Shown here piece after piece: positions 20,448 through 28,504 of a DNA stretch of 64,000 bases; within the stretch, counting starts at the first letter, position 1, and every line of letters begins with the position of its first letter. Both the position numbers and the translations under genes were made by a program. Below the pieces are notes generated by a model. It did not search any database and was not told where the DNA came from. It was given only the letters and a program-made list of their open reading frames with translations. This DNA is from Candidatus Baltobacteraceae bacterium (GTDB taxonomy: Bacteria; Vulcanimicrobiota; Vulcanimicrobiia; Vulcanimicrobiales; Vulcanimicrobiaceae): NCBI GenBank assembly GCA_036489885.1, contig DASXEW010000003.1, positions 930,001 to 994,000 on the forward strand. Reading direction: 5' to 3'.

Positions 20448-22151
20448 ATGTCCGCCGCAGCCACGGAAAGAACCGGATCGCAACTCGTACTGGACGCTCT
20501 CGCCGACGAAGGCGTTGACGTCGTCTTCGGATATCCCGGCGGTACGATCATGCCGGTCTACGACGCGCTCTTCTCTGAGCGTCGCATGCGGCACATCCTC
20601 GTACGTCACGAACAAGGCGCGGCATTTGCAGCCGGCGGGTATGCACGCTCGTCGGGCCGCGTCGGTGTGGCGATCGCGACGTCCGGACCGGGCGCAACCA
20701 ATCTCCTCACCGGGTTGCTGGACGCGAACATGGATTCCGTTCCGGTCGTCGCGATCACGGGACAAGTCCGCAGTCAGCTGATGGGCAGCGACGGATTTCA
20801 GGAAGCTGACGTCACCTCGATGGCGCAGCCGGCAACGAAGCGTGCGTTCCTCGTGCGCAACGTCGACGACATCTATCAAACGGTTCGCGACGCTTTCGCG
20901 CTTGCGCGCGGACCGCGACCGGGCGCCGTGCTCGTCGACATTCCGACTGATGTTCTCAAAACCAAGACGCGCGTGCAGCCGGTGTGGGTGCCGGTTGCAG
21001 ACGCCACTCCACTACCGGCGTTTGACGAAAGAGCGATCGAGGCTGCCGCGCAACTGCTCGCATCTGCGCGCCGCCCGCTCGTCATCGCCGGTGGTGGAGT
21101 AAAATTTGGTGGCGCGACCGGTGCATTTCGCGAGCTGCTGCGTTTGCTCGGCGCACCGCACACCGCGACCATCAATGCGCTCGGCTGTGCCGAGCCCAGC
21201 GATCCGAAGTTCCTCGGGATGCTCGGCATGCACGGAACCAAACGCGCCAACCGCGCCGTCAATGCGTGCGACGTCGTGCTTTCGCTCGGTATGCGATTCG
21301 ACGATCGCGTCACGGGGCGCGTTGATAAGTTTGCGCAGCAAGCCGAGATCATTCATTTCGACATCGACGGCAGCGAGTTCGGAAAAGTCGTCGATCCGAC
21401 GGTCGGCGTTCGCGGCTGTCTGGGTGCAACACTGCCTGCGCTCGTAAACGCAATGCGCCGCTCGCCACCGCGCTCGTACGCGAAGTGGCTTGGCGAGCTC
21501 GAAACATTCTCGAGTCCGTTGCCGGTCGATCGCGCGGAAGACGGTCATCTTTCGGCGACGAGCGTCCTCGACATGTTCTTCGCGAAGACTCCACGCAATA
21601 CGATCGTTACGACCGACGTCGGCCAACATCAAATGTGGGCGGCTCAACGCGCCAACTCGGACGGACCAACGCGCTTCGTCACGTCGGCCGGGCTCGGGGC
21701 GATGGGTTTCGGTTTGCCCTCGGCGATCGGCGCGAAGATGGCAAATCCGGATGCGACGGTCGTTGCGATCGTCGGCGACGGTGGATTTCAGATGACGATG
21801 AACGAGCTCACGACGATCAATCGCGCCGGCGCACCGATCAAGATATTGTTGATCGACAACCAGCGCCTCGGTATGGTGCGTCAGTGGCAGCATCTGTTCT
21901 ACGACAAACGCTACAGCGCGACCGACCTGTCCGATAATCCGGATTTTGTGATGATTGCAAAGGCCTGCGGAGTACCGGGTCGCATCGTCGAGCGGCTGGA
22001 AGATCTCGATGGCGCGCTCGACGAGCTCTTCGCGAGCGAAGGCCCGATGCTGTTGCACGCCGCGTGCTATCCGCATGAGAACGTCTGGCCGATGATCCCG
22101 GCAGGTGCGGCACTCGACGAGCTCATCGAAGCGGAGCCCCTCAAAGCATGA
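20448..22151 (+). CDS. ilvB: Acetolactate synthase large subunit
   Basis: 567 residues. ThDP enzyme of Ile/Val/Leu synthesis. 'VVFGYPGGTIMPVYDAL', catalytic Glu55 in 'VRHEQGAAFAAGGYARSSG', 'GFQEADVTSMAQPATKRAF', 'GMLGMHGTKRANRAVNACD' and 'MRFDDRVTG', and the ThDP/Mg motif 'IVGDGGFQMTMNELTTINRAGAPIKILLIDN'. The ATG follows CTGGGGAG and the attenuator. The regulatory subunit is encoded 115 nt downstream behind the second copy of the MMMG leader element. Confidence 0.95.
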   Translation: MSAAATERTGSQLVLDALADEGVDVVFGYPGGTIMPVYDALFSERRMRHILVRHEQGAAFAAGGYARSSGRVGVAIATSGPGATNLLTGLLDANMDSVPVVAITGQVRSQLMGSDGFQEADVTSMAQPATKRAFLVRNVDDIYQTVRDAFALARGPRPGAVLVDIPTDVLKTKTRVQPVWVPVADATPLPAFDERAIEAAAQLLASARRPLVIAGGGVKFGGATGAFRELLRLLGAPHTATINALGCAEPSDPKFLGMLGMHGTKRANRAVNACDVVLSLGMRFDDRVTGRVDKFAQQAEIIHFDIDGSEFGKVVDPTVGVRGCLGATLPALVNAMRRSPPRSYAKWLGELETFSSPLPVDRAEDGHLSATSVLDMFFAKTPRNTIVTTDVGQHQMWAAQRANSDGPTRFVTSAGLGAMGFGLPSAIGAKMANPDATVVAIVGDGGFQMTMNELTTINRAGAPIKILLIDNQRLGMVRQWQHLFYDKRYSATDLSDNPDFVMIAKACGVPGRIVERLEDLDGALDELFASEGPMLLHAACYPHENVWPMIPAGAALDELIEAEPLKA

Positions 22152-22192
22152 TGTTGTTAAGGGCCCCCTCGGGGCATGATTACATTTTCGCA

Positions 22193-22270
22193 ATGATGAT
22201 GGGTCCTGAAGCTTGGTGGCCCCATGCAATGCATGGGGGGTGCGTAGCTTGGAGCGGAGCACCGTTATGA
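22193..22270 (+). CDS. 25-residue leader ORF of the MMMG...AWxGAPL type, coupled to the ilvM-like gene
   Basis: Three consecutive ATG codons start a 25-residue ORF: MMMGPEAWWP at the N-terminus and GGCVAWSGAPL at the C-terminus, then TGA. The stop overlaps the next ATG (TTATGA). The block from CCCTCGGGG (about 22165) through TCGCAATGATGATGGG to GGAGC-CCGTTA is shared with the element before rimI (172-228, minus strand). The middle here is 21 nt longer and contains a GCATGCAATGCATGG-like palindromic stretch. Probable translated leader or small conserved peptide; function unknown. Confidence 0.55.
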   Translation: MMMGPEAWWPHAMHGGCVAWSGAPL

Positions 22271-22494
22271 CTGTAGAGATCGAAGCCGATGATGGGCGCG
22301 TGCTTGCGCGCGTGATCAATCTCGCAGCGCGCATCGGTTGCACGGTCGAGCGTTGCGAGATGGCGCAGGATGAGGGCGGCGCGCGCATCACCGCGTCGTT
22401 TTCGGGCGATGACCAACAGCTGCGGCGCCTGAGCGGACAGCTTTCGCGGATGCTGAGCGACGAACGCGCTCAGGCGAGGTTTTGCACGGTTTAG
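22267..22494 (+). CDS. ACT-domain small subunit, IlvM-like
   Basis: 75 residues, close to the size of E. coli IlvM. A single ACT-like pattern: 'MTVEIEADDGRVLARVINLAARIGCTVERCEM' (strand, helix, strand) then 'GARITASFSGDDQQLRRLSGQLSRM' (strand, helix). It lies downstream of ilvB and would stabilise and regulate acetolactate synthase, though it is much shorter than the usual IlvN/IlvH (~160 aa). Start is coupled to the leader ORF by an ATGA overlap and carries GGAGCGGAG upstream. Confidence 0.72.
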   Translation: MTVEIEADDGRVLARVINLAARIGCTVERCEMAQDEGGARITASFSGDDQQLRRLSGQLSRMLSDERAQARFCTV

Positions 22495-22543
22495 CGCAAA
22501 GTCGGACCTTCTTGGGCGTTTAAGAAGAAGGGGTTCCGAAAGC

Positions 22544-23551
22544 ATGAAATCCGTCTCGCGTCGTCAATTTTCCGCGGGCGCAGCGGCTGCCGCGACATTC
22601 AGCAGCATTGCGATCATCAAATCGCCGGCTGCCGCGAGGTTCAATTACAAATACGGTAACGACCAAACCGACATCTCGCCGGTCACACGCCGCGCGGAAG
22701 AGATGTGGCAGGCCGTCGAACGCGAGACGAACGGTGCTTTGCACGTCGACACGTTCCCGAACAGCGTGCTTGGCGGCGACTCACAAATGATTACGCAACT
22801 GCGCAGCGGCGCGCTGCAATTCCTTACCGAGCCCGGCGCGCTTTTGCAAGGCGTCGTACCCGAAGCCGCAATCGATGGAGTCGCGTTCGCATTCAAAGAT
22901 ACCGCGACGGCCTTCCGCGCGATGGACGGCAAGCTCGGTGAGTTCGTCATGGACTCAATCGCTGCCAAGGGCATGGTGTGTTTGCCCAAACCGTTCGATA
23001 ACGGAATGCGGCACATTACCGCCAACAAGCCGATTCACACCGCCGCCGACGTCGACGGCTTGAAGATTCGCGTGCCTGCAAGTGCGATCTTCGTCGACAT
23101 GTGGAAGACGCTGGGTGCATCGCCGACGCCGATCAACGTCAGCGAGCTGTACAGCGCGCTGCAGACGCACATCGTCGAAGCTGAAGAAAATGCACTGATC
23201 AACATCGAGCAAAGCAAACTGTACGAAGTGCAGAAGACGCTGAACTTCTCGGGGCACGCTTGGTCGTGCTGGTGGATGATCGGGAACAAAGATGCGTGGG
23301 ACGCGCTCGGCAAAGATATTCAGGGCGTCGTGACGCGCAACATGGCAAAGTATGCGACGCTGCAGCGTCAGGATTTTGCCGCCTTGGACCTTTCGCTTCG
23401 GGGCAAACTCAAAACACAAGGTATGCAAGAATTTCAGTGCGACGATGCGACGTTCAAAGCAAAGCTGGGACCGTACTACGCCACATGGAAGGCGAAATTC
23501 GGTCCTACTGCTTGGGACGCGTTGGAGAAATATACCGGAACCCTCGCGTAG
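22544..23551 (+). CDS. TRAP transporter substrate-binding protein, DctP family
   Basis: 335 residues. TAT-like signal 'MKSVSRRQFSAGAAAAATF'. Mature part with the DctP pattern: 'RRAEEMWQAVERETNGALHVDTFPNSVLGGDSQMITQLRSGALQFL', the conserved arginine segment 'ADVDGLKIRVPASAIFVDMWKTLGASPTPINVSELYSALQT' and 'VEAEENALINIEQSKLYEVQK'. It binds organic acids for a DctQ/DctM membrane pair, but neither membrane gene is adjacent; a DHA2 exporter follows. An orphan receptor or a distant partner is implied. A small CCTTCTT/AAGAAGG stem precedes the ribosome-binding site. Confidence 0.88.
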   Translation: MKSVSRRQFSAGAAAAATFSSIAIIKSPAAARFNYKYGNDQTDISPVTRRAEEMWQAVERETNGALHVDTFPNSVLGGDSQMITQLRSGALQFLTEPGALLQGVVPEAAIDGVAFAFKDTATAFRAMDGKLGEFVMDSIAAKGMVCLPKPFDNGMRHITANKPIHTAADVDGLKIRVPASAIFVDMWKTLGASPTPINVSELYSALQTHIVEAEENALINIEQSKLYEVQKTLNFSGHAWSCWWMIGNKDAWDALGKDIQGVVTRNMAKYATLQRQDFAALDLSLRGKLKTQGMQEFQCDDATFKAKLGPYYATWKAKFGPTAWDALEKYTGTLA

Positions 23552-23558
23552 TCGCGCT

Positions 23559-23588
23559 TGTCACCCCGAGCGAAGTCGAGGGGCAGCG
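23559..23588. repeat. Imperfect palindromic intergenic repeat (CCCCGAGCGAAGTCGAGGGG)
   Basis: TGTCACCCCGAGCGAAGTC followed by GAGGGGCAGCG forms a short stem with CCCC/GGGG arms. Close variants of this string are familiar as dispersed palindromic repeats in intergenic DNA of several unrelated phyla. It lies between the dctP-like and exporter genes; I saw no second copy in the window. Confidence 0.5.
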
Positions 23589-23614
23589 AGCATCGTTAGG
23601 GTAAATAACTCCAG

Positions 23615-25204
23615 GTGGCTTCAGGACTAGGTACACTCGGCCGGGGGTTCGGCGGCGCAAGCGATCGGTTTCGCGCGCTGCTCAACGTCGAAAACCCGCC
23701 GGTTGTCCTCGTCACCATCACGGTCATGCTCGGCATGATCATGGCGATCATCGATCTTACGATCGTCAACGTCGCGTTGCAGACGATGGCCGGAAATCTG
23801 GGAGCGACGACCGACGAAATCGCGTGGGTCGTCACCGCCTACATTTTGGCGGCCGTCGTCATCATGCCGCTCAACGGTTGGCTGACCGCGATGTTTGGGC
23901 GCCAGAAGTTTTACGCGTTCTGTGTAGCGGCGTTCACGATCTCGTCCTTTCTCTGCGGGATCGCGGGGAGTTTGTGGATGCTGATCGTCTTCCGCATTCT
24001 TCAGGGCATCGGCGGCGGCGCGTTGCAGCCGACGGCGCAATCGATTCTTTTCGAATCATACCCGCCCGAGAAGCGCGGTAACGCAATGGCGATTTTCGGT
24101 TTGGGTGCAATGGTCGGCCCTGCGATCGGTCCGGTGCTCGGCGGCTATATCGTCGACAATTGGAATTGGCCGATGATCTTTTTCATTAACGTTCCAATCG
24201 GCATCGTCGCATTCGTGATGACGTTTTTGTTCGTTCGCGATCCGCACTATATTGAAAAGCCGAAGGGCGGCATCGATTGGACGGGCCTCGTCTGCATGAC
24301 GTACGGTTTGGCCGCGATCCAGTACGTACTCGAGCGTGGTCAACGCGAAGATTGGTTCAGCTCTGCGACGATTGTGATCTTGTCGGCGACGTCCATTCTC
24401 GCACTCGTGTACTTCGTCGTGCGACAGCTGCGCATCAGCAACCCCGTCGTCGATCTTTCCGTCTTTCGTTTCATCAACTTCAGCGCCGGTAACGTCATCG
24501 GCGTCGTGAGCGGCTTCGGTCTTTTCGGTTTGAACTTGGTCTTGCCACTGTTCTTTCAGAGTGTGCTCGGGTTTAGCGCCTTGCAAGCCGGACTTGCGCT
24601 GCTCCCCGGCGCGCTGGCAACGGCGATTTCCATGCCGATTGCAGGGAGACTGGTTTCGAAATTCGATCCGCGTCCGATCATCGGCGGCGGTATCCTCGTT
24701 TTCGGTCTGGCGTCCTGGTGGATGGGCGGTCTGGATCAGTACGCCGGATATTGGGATATCTTCTGGCCCCGTGCGTTTCAAGGGTTTGCACTCGGGTTTC
24801 TGTTCGTGCCGCTCACGACGCTCACGCTTTCCGGACTGCCGCGTCACGAGATTCCGAACGCCAGCGGCCTCTTCACGCTCATCCGTCAGATCGGAGGCAG
24901 CCTCGGGATCGCGATTCTTGCGACGCTCCTCGAGCGTCAAACCGACATGGCGCAGAGTGTACTCGCGTCAGGCGTGACGCTGGCTTCACCGATGGTCCGC
25001 GATTACTTGAGTAATCCGGCGACGCATCATCAGGCGCTCCAGCAGCTCAATGGGATGGTGCAATTAAACGCGACCGTGATCGCGTATGATTTCTTGTTCC
25101 GCTTCTCAGCGATTCTGTTCTTCCTCTCGCTGCCGACGCTGTTTCTCTTGCGTCCGCCTCCGAGGGGTGCCGCCAGCGCTCCCGCACCGACGGCAGCCGA
25201 CTAG
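23615..25204 (+). CDS. DHA2-family MFS drug exporter, EmrB-like
   Basis: 529 residues with about 14 membrane helices. Motif-A-like 'GWLTAMFGRQKFY', 'IDLTIVNVALQTMAGNLGATTDEIAWVVTAYILA' (classical DHA2 helix 1-2 signature), motif C 'GLGAMVGPAIGPVLGG'. Proton-driven efflux of hydrophobic compounds in the inner membrane is the family role. No EmrA-type periplasmic adaptor lies next to it. Starts at GTG after CCAGG. Its stop directly abuts the bipA stop on the other strand. Confidence 0.9.
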   Translation: MASGLGTLGRGFGGASDRFRALLNVENPPVVLVTITVMLGMIMAIIDLTIVNVALQTMAGNLGATTDEIAWVVTAYILAAVVIMPLNGWLTAMFGRQKFYAFCVAAFTISSFLCGIAGSLWMLIVFRILQGIGGGALQPTAQSILFESYPPEKRGNAMAIFGLGAMVGPAIGPVLGGYIVDNWNWPMIFFINVPIGIVAFVMTFLFVRDPHYIEKPKGGIDWTGLVCMTYGLAAIQYVLERGQREDWFSSATIVILSATSILALVYFVVRQLRISNPVVDLSVFRFINFSAGNVIGVVSGFGLFGLNLVLPLFFQSVLGFSALQAGLALLPGALATAISMPIAGRLVSKFDPRPIIGGGILVFGLASWWMGGLDQYAGYWDIFWPRAFQGFALGFLFVPLTTLTLSGLPRHEIPNASGLFTLIRQIGGSLGIAILATLLERQTDMAQSVLASGVTLASPMVRDYLSNPATHHQALQQLNGMVQLNATVIAYDFLFRFSAILFFLSLPTLFLLRPPPRGAASAPAPTAAD

Positions 25205-27031
25205 CTAAACTGCTTTTTGTTCGCGCTTCCGCGCGCGGAGGCGATCGGTTTCGTCGAGCATGCGCTTGCGCAAGCGAATCGATTTCGGCGTAACCTCGAC
25301 GAGCTCGTCGTCTTCGATGAACTCGATCGCGCGCTCGAGGGTCAACTCATCCGGCGGCGCCAGCTTGACGTTTTCATCCGAGCCGGCTGCCCGCATGTTC
25401 GTGAGCTTCTTTGCGCGCACGACATTGATCGCGACGTCGTGTTCGTCGGTTGCGCGCCCGACGATCATGCCTTCGTAGATTGCTTCGCCTGGGCCGATGA
25501 AGAAGCGGCCGCGTTGCTCGAGCCCCATGAGCGCATAGCCGGTTGCGGTTCCGGTCTCGCTTGCGACCAGCACGCCGGTGCTGCGTCCGGGGATCTCGCC
25601 GCCGATAGGTTGATGCTCGTAGTAGGTGTGCGACATGACTGCCGTGCCGCGCGAGAGCGTGAGCAATTCGCCGCGCAACCCGAAGATTGCGCGCGTCGGC
25701 ATGACGTATTCGAGCCGCCGCACATCACCCAGCACCAGCATGTTTTTCATCTCGGCGCGACGTTTGCCGAGGGCTTCGATGACAGGGCCCGCGTGTTCGT
25801 CGGCGACATCGATGACCACCCACTCGACGGGCTCCATCTGCACGCCGTGCCGCTCGCTAAGAATGACGGTTGGCTTGCTGACCGCAAGCTCGTAACCTTC
25901 GCGGCGCATCGTCTCGATCAAAATCGACAGATGCAGCTCGCCGCGTCCGCGCACTTCAAAGGTGTCGGCGGATTCGGTCTCGCTTACCCGCAATGCGACA
26001 TTGCTTTCGAGCTCGCGCATCAGCCGCTCGCGAATCTGACGCGAGGTGAGATAACGGCCCTCTTTACCGACGAACGGCGAAGCGTTGACGGAGAAGAACA
26101 TCGCGACGGTCGGTTCGTCGACCGCGACCGCGTCGATCGCCTCGGGGTTCTCGGCGTCGGCGAGCGTGTCGCCGATGTTGATGCCTTCGATGCCGCTGAC
26201 GGCGACGATGTCGCCGGCCTCCGCAGCGGGAATCTCAATGCGTTCGAGTCCCGCAAAGGCCAGCAGCTTCGTAAGACGATGGCCGCCCTCGACGGTTCCA
26301 TCCCGATCGACTTTCGCAACCGGTGCGTTCACCGACGCGGATCCGCGGAACACGCGGCCTACACCGATGCGTCCGACGTAAGGATTGTGGTCGATCGCCG
26401 AGACGAGCATTTGGAACGGGCCCTCGTCGGCGGGCGGCGTCGGGATCGCTTTGACGATCGTCTCGAAGAGCGGGGCGAGAGTGGTGCTGTCGTCCTCGAG
26501 TTTCCGACGCGCGACACCGGACTTGGCGTTGGTGTAGATCACCGGAAATTCAGCTTGCTCGTCGGTCGCACCAAGTCCGATGAACAGATCGAAGACTTCG
26601 TTGACCACTTCTTGCGCGCGCGCGTCTTTGCGATCGATCTTGTTGATGACCACGATCGCGCGCAGATCCAACTCGAGCGCTTTGCGCAGCACGAAGCGGG
26701 TCTGCGGCATGACGCCCTCGGCCGCATCGACGAGCAGCAAGACGCCTTGCACCATCTGCAAAACGCGCTCCACCTCGCCGCCAAAATCGGCATGGCCCGG
26801 CGTATCGACCAAGTTGAGCTTGACGTCGCCGAAATGGATTGCGGTATTTTTTGCGAGGATGGTGATTCCGCGCTCGCGTTCGAGCGGATTGGAATCCATC
26901 ACGCGCGTCTCGACGCGTTGACCTTCCCGGAAAACACCGCTTTGTTTGAGCATTGCGTCGACAAGCGTCGTTTTGCCGTGGTCCACGTGCGCGATGATCG
27001 CGACGTTGCGTATATCGGCTCTAGTGGGCAC
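25205..27031 (-). CDS. typA: Ribosome-associated GTPase BipA/TypA
   Basis: 608 residues, normal BipA length. G1 'AHVDHGKTT' (14-22), '[18 protein letters not shown]' with the switch-1 Thr, G3 '[16 protein letters not shown]', G4 'NKIDR', then EF-G-like domains and the BipA-specific C-terminus. Translational GTPase that helps 50S assembly and stress or low-temperature growth. The start ATG lies inside the end of the upstream glycosylase gene on the same strand (11-bp overlap), suggesting cotranscription. Confidence 0.96.
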   Translation of the reverse strand: MPTRADIRNVAIIAHVDHGKTTLVDAMLKQSGVFREGQRVETRVMDSNPLERERGITILAKNTAIHFGDVKLNLVDTPGHADFGGEVERVLQMVQGVLLLVDAAEGVMPQTRFVLRKALELDLRAIVVINKIDRKDARAQEVVNEVFDLFIGLGATDEQAEFPVIYTNAKSGVARRKLEDDSTTLAPLFETIVKAIPTPPADEGPFQMLVSAIDHNPYVGRIGVGRVFRGSASVNAPVAKVDRDGTVEGGHRLTKLLAFAGLERIEIPAAEAGDIVAVSGIEGINIGDTLADAENPEAIDAVAVDEPTVAMFFSVNASPFVGKEGRYLTSRQIRERLMRELESNVALRVSETESADTFEVRGRGELHLSILIETMRREGYELAVSKPTVILSERHGVQMEPVEWVVIDVADEHAGPVIEALGKRRAEMKNMLVLGDVRRLEYVMPTRAIFGLRGELLTLSRGTAVMSHTYYEHQPIGGEIPGRSTGVLVASETGTATGYALMGLEQRGRFFIGPGEAIYEGMIVGRATDEHDVAINVVRAKKLTNMRAAGSDENVKLAPPDELTLERAIEFIEDDELVEVTPKSIRLRKRMLDETDRLRARKREQKAV

Positions 27032-27596
27032 CGGTTCTGGGACTACTTTTTCGGCTCGAAGGTTGCGCTTTCTTGGTTCTCGGGCCGCCTACGTCGCGGC
27101 CCTCGTTGGCCGCGACCAGCTCGCGCATGCGTGGGTGCGCCTCTCCCGTCTGCTCGGACCACTGCTCGAAGCTCGGGAAATCCGGCGTCCTCGCACCGCT
27201 TATGTAAAGAAAGTAATACGCGCCGAACGTCTTGCTTAGGTACTTGAAGCGCTTGCTGACGTCGCGCGTCGCCTCGACGTAGGTCTTGAACGATTCGAGC
27301 CAAGCGCGAATCGTTCCGAACTCGCGCTCGATCGCAACGAGCGCCTTCGCGTTCTCGACGGTCGCGGCCATCTTCTTGCGGCTCGCATACAGCCTGGGGT
27401 CGGCGGTTAAGCGGTCGATCGCCGCATCGTCGTACGCAGCGATTCTTGTGGGATTGAAGCCTTCGAAGGCGGCCTCGAATCCGTCCCACTTACCGTCGAC
27501 GAACGCCCAGGACAAACCGGCCGAAAAAACAGCGCGCGAAATGATATTCAGATATTCTGCCGGCACATTTGGATGGAGCATCCGCGGCGACGGCAT
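27021..27596 (-). CDS. Tag-like DNA-3-methyladenine glycosylase I family protein
   Basis: 191 residues. The HhH glycosylase core reads 'YLNIISRAVFSAGLSWAFVDGKWDGFEAAFEGFNPTRIAAYDDAAIDRLTADPRLYASRKKMAATVENAKALV', which follows Tag (helix with GLSW, FxxAFxxFDP, DxxRLxxDxxIxRxxxKIxAxxxNA). The zinc-binding Cys/His residues of classical Tag are not evident, so this is the zinc-less related family; activity on alkylated bases is inferred. The C-terminal tail is basic and likely disordered. Upstream of, and overlapping, bipA. Confidence 0.68.
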   Translation of the reverse strand: MPSPRMLHPNVPAEYLNIISRAVFSAGLSWAFVDGKWDGFEAAFEGFNPTRIAAYDDAAIDRLTADPRLYASRKKMAATVENAKALVAIEREFGTIRAWLESFKTYVEATRDVSKRFKYLSKTFGAYYFLYISGARTPDFPSFEQWSEQTGEAHPRMRELVAANEGRDVGGPRTKKAQPSSRKSSPRTGAH

Positions 27597-27611
27597 CGAG
27601 CTATCGAATCG

Positions 27612-28364
27612 CTAGGGCCGTCTGTGCACCGAGTTGATCGTCGGCGGTCCCGTCAGCGTACACACGAGTGGCGTCGTGTAGTCTGGGAAGTCGAGCTCAA
27701 CAGGTCCGACCGCGAGTTGCGTCTTGGTGTCGATCTCACCATAGAGCGATACGATCGGGCTGGAGTTAACCGACTTGAATTCGACAACGCTGCTATACGT
27801 GTTGCCGCCCGTCGTAATCGGAGCGATCGCGCCTTCGAACGTTGTCGTGAAGTTGCCGACGCCCGGAGCCAAGTACGTGCTCATTTGTCCGACCGTCTCG
27901 TTCGTGCCGAATTCAAGACCCGGCGTCGTCAGCGTCGTCGTGGTGGGACCGAACACCCACTGATAGACGGACGTGTTGCCGAGGCCGTCATTGGCTTCAT
28001 CGGCAGTTAGCGTGTAGGTGGCCGGCGGCCCCGGATCGGTCACGGTCAACGTATCTGCAAGCGTTTGTACGCCCTGCAAAATCGGACCGGTCGTAACGTT
28101 CTTCGCCGCGGTGACTGAAGCGTTGCACGCGTAATTCCACACATCGTTATTTGCCAGCGGCTGATATGACGTCGGCGTCGGGGACGGTGTCGGAGTCGGA
28201 CCGCCCGGAGTCGCCGTTGGAATCGCCGTGCATCCCGCACAGGTCGGAACCGGGCTCGGCGTCGCCGCCGCAATCGTCGAATTGTTGTGGCAGCCGGTCA
28301 TGACCGCGCCGGCAATTGCGGCTGCGACGAATAGTGCTGGTAAAACGGTCCGATTGAGCGTCAT
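27612..28364 (-). CDS. Lipoprotein with Pro-Thr-Ser linker, function unknown
   Basis: 250 residues. Signal 'LFVAAAIAGAVMTGC' with a lipobox (MTGC), then a linker of TPSPVPT/PTPTPSPTPT repeats carrying a CAGC pair, then a beta-rich domain ('NDVWNYACNAS', 'VTDPGPPATYTLTADEANDGL'). The linker style matches other surface lipoproteins of this window. It is predicted to be membrane-anchored in the periplasm or at the outer membrane. No domain recognised. A strong dyad lies just upstream of the start. Confidence 0.6.
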   Translation of the reverse strand: MTLNRTVLPALFVAAAIAGAVMTGCHNNSTIAAATPSPVPTCAGCTAIPTATPGGPTPTPSPTPTSYQPLANNDVWNYACNASVTAAKNVTTGPILQGVQTLADTLTVTDPGPPATYTLTADEANDGLGNTSVYQWVFGPTTTTLTTPGLEFGTNETVGQMSTYLAPGVGNFTTTFEGAIAPITTGGNTYSSVVEFKSVNSSPIVSLYGEIDTKTQLAVGPVELDFPDYTTPLVCTLTGPPTINSVHRRP

Positions 28365-28371
28365 TCAAACC

Positions 28372-28403
28372 GCAGGTTATGGCATGCCATAGTGCCCACC
28401 TGC
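28372..28403. promoter_or_regulatory. Nested dyad upstream of the lipoprotein gene
   Basis: A perfect 14-bp palindrome TATGGCATGCCATA (28378-28391) lies between outer arms GCAGGT and ACCTGC. It sits 8 nt upstream of the minus-strand start at 28364. It could be an operator or a hairpin in the leader; no regulator is adjacent. Confidence 0.45.
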
Positions 28404-28449
28404 AAAGCGAGCGAGCCTAAAAGCGCTCTTCGATTACATGACGATGAGA

Positions 28450-28483
28450 AACGAAAAGAGGGCAGACGTTTCCGTCTGCCCTC
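28450..28483 (-). terminator. Rho-independent terminator of the NHL-like lipoprotein gene
   Basis: Perfect 11-bp arms GAGGGCAGACG and CGTCTGCCCTC with a four-base loop, followed on the minus strand by TTTTCG. Located 22 nt after the stop of the 28505-30382 gene. Confidence 0.88.
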
Positions 28484-28504
28484 GGTGTTTGGACTCCGCG
28501 AGGT

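Noticed and set aside
25217-27247. Long plus-strand reading frame (about 676 codons) opposite bipA
   Set aside because: It lies wholly antisense to bipA, has the skewed composition of a GC-rich shadow frame and no recognisable motif; bipA has complete family motifs.
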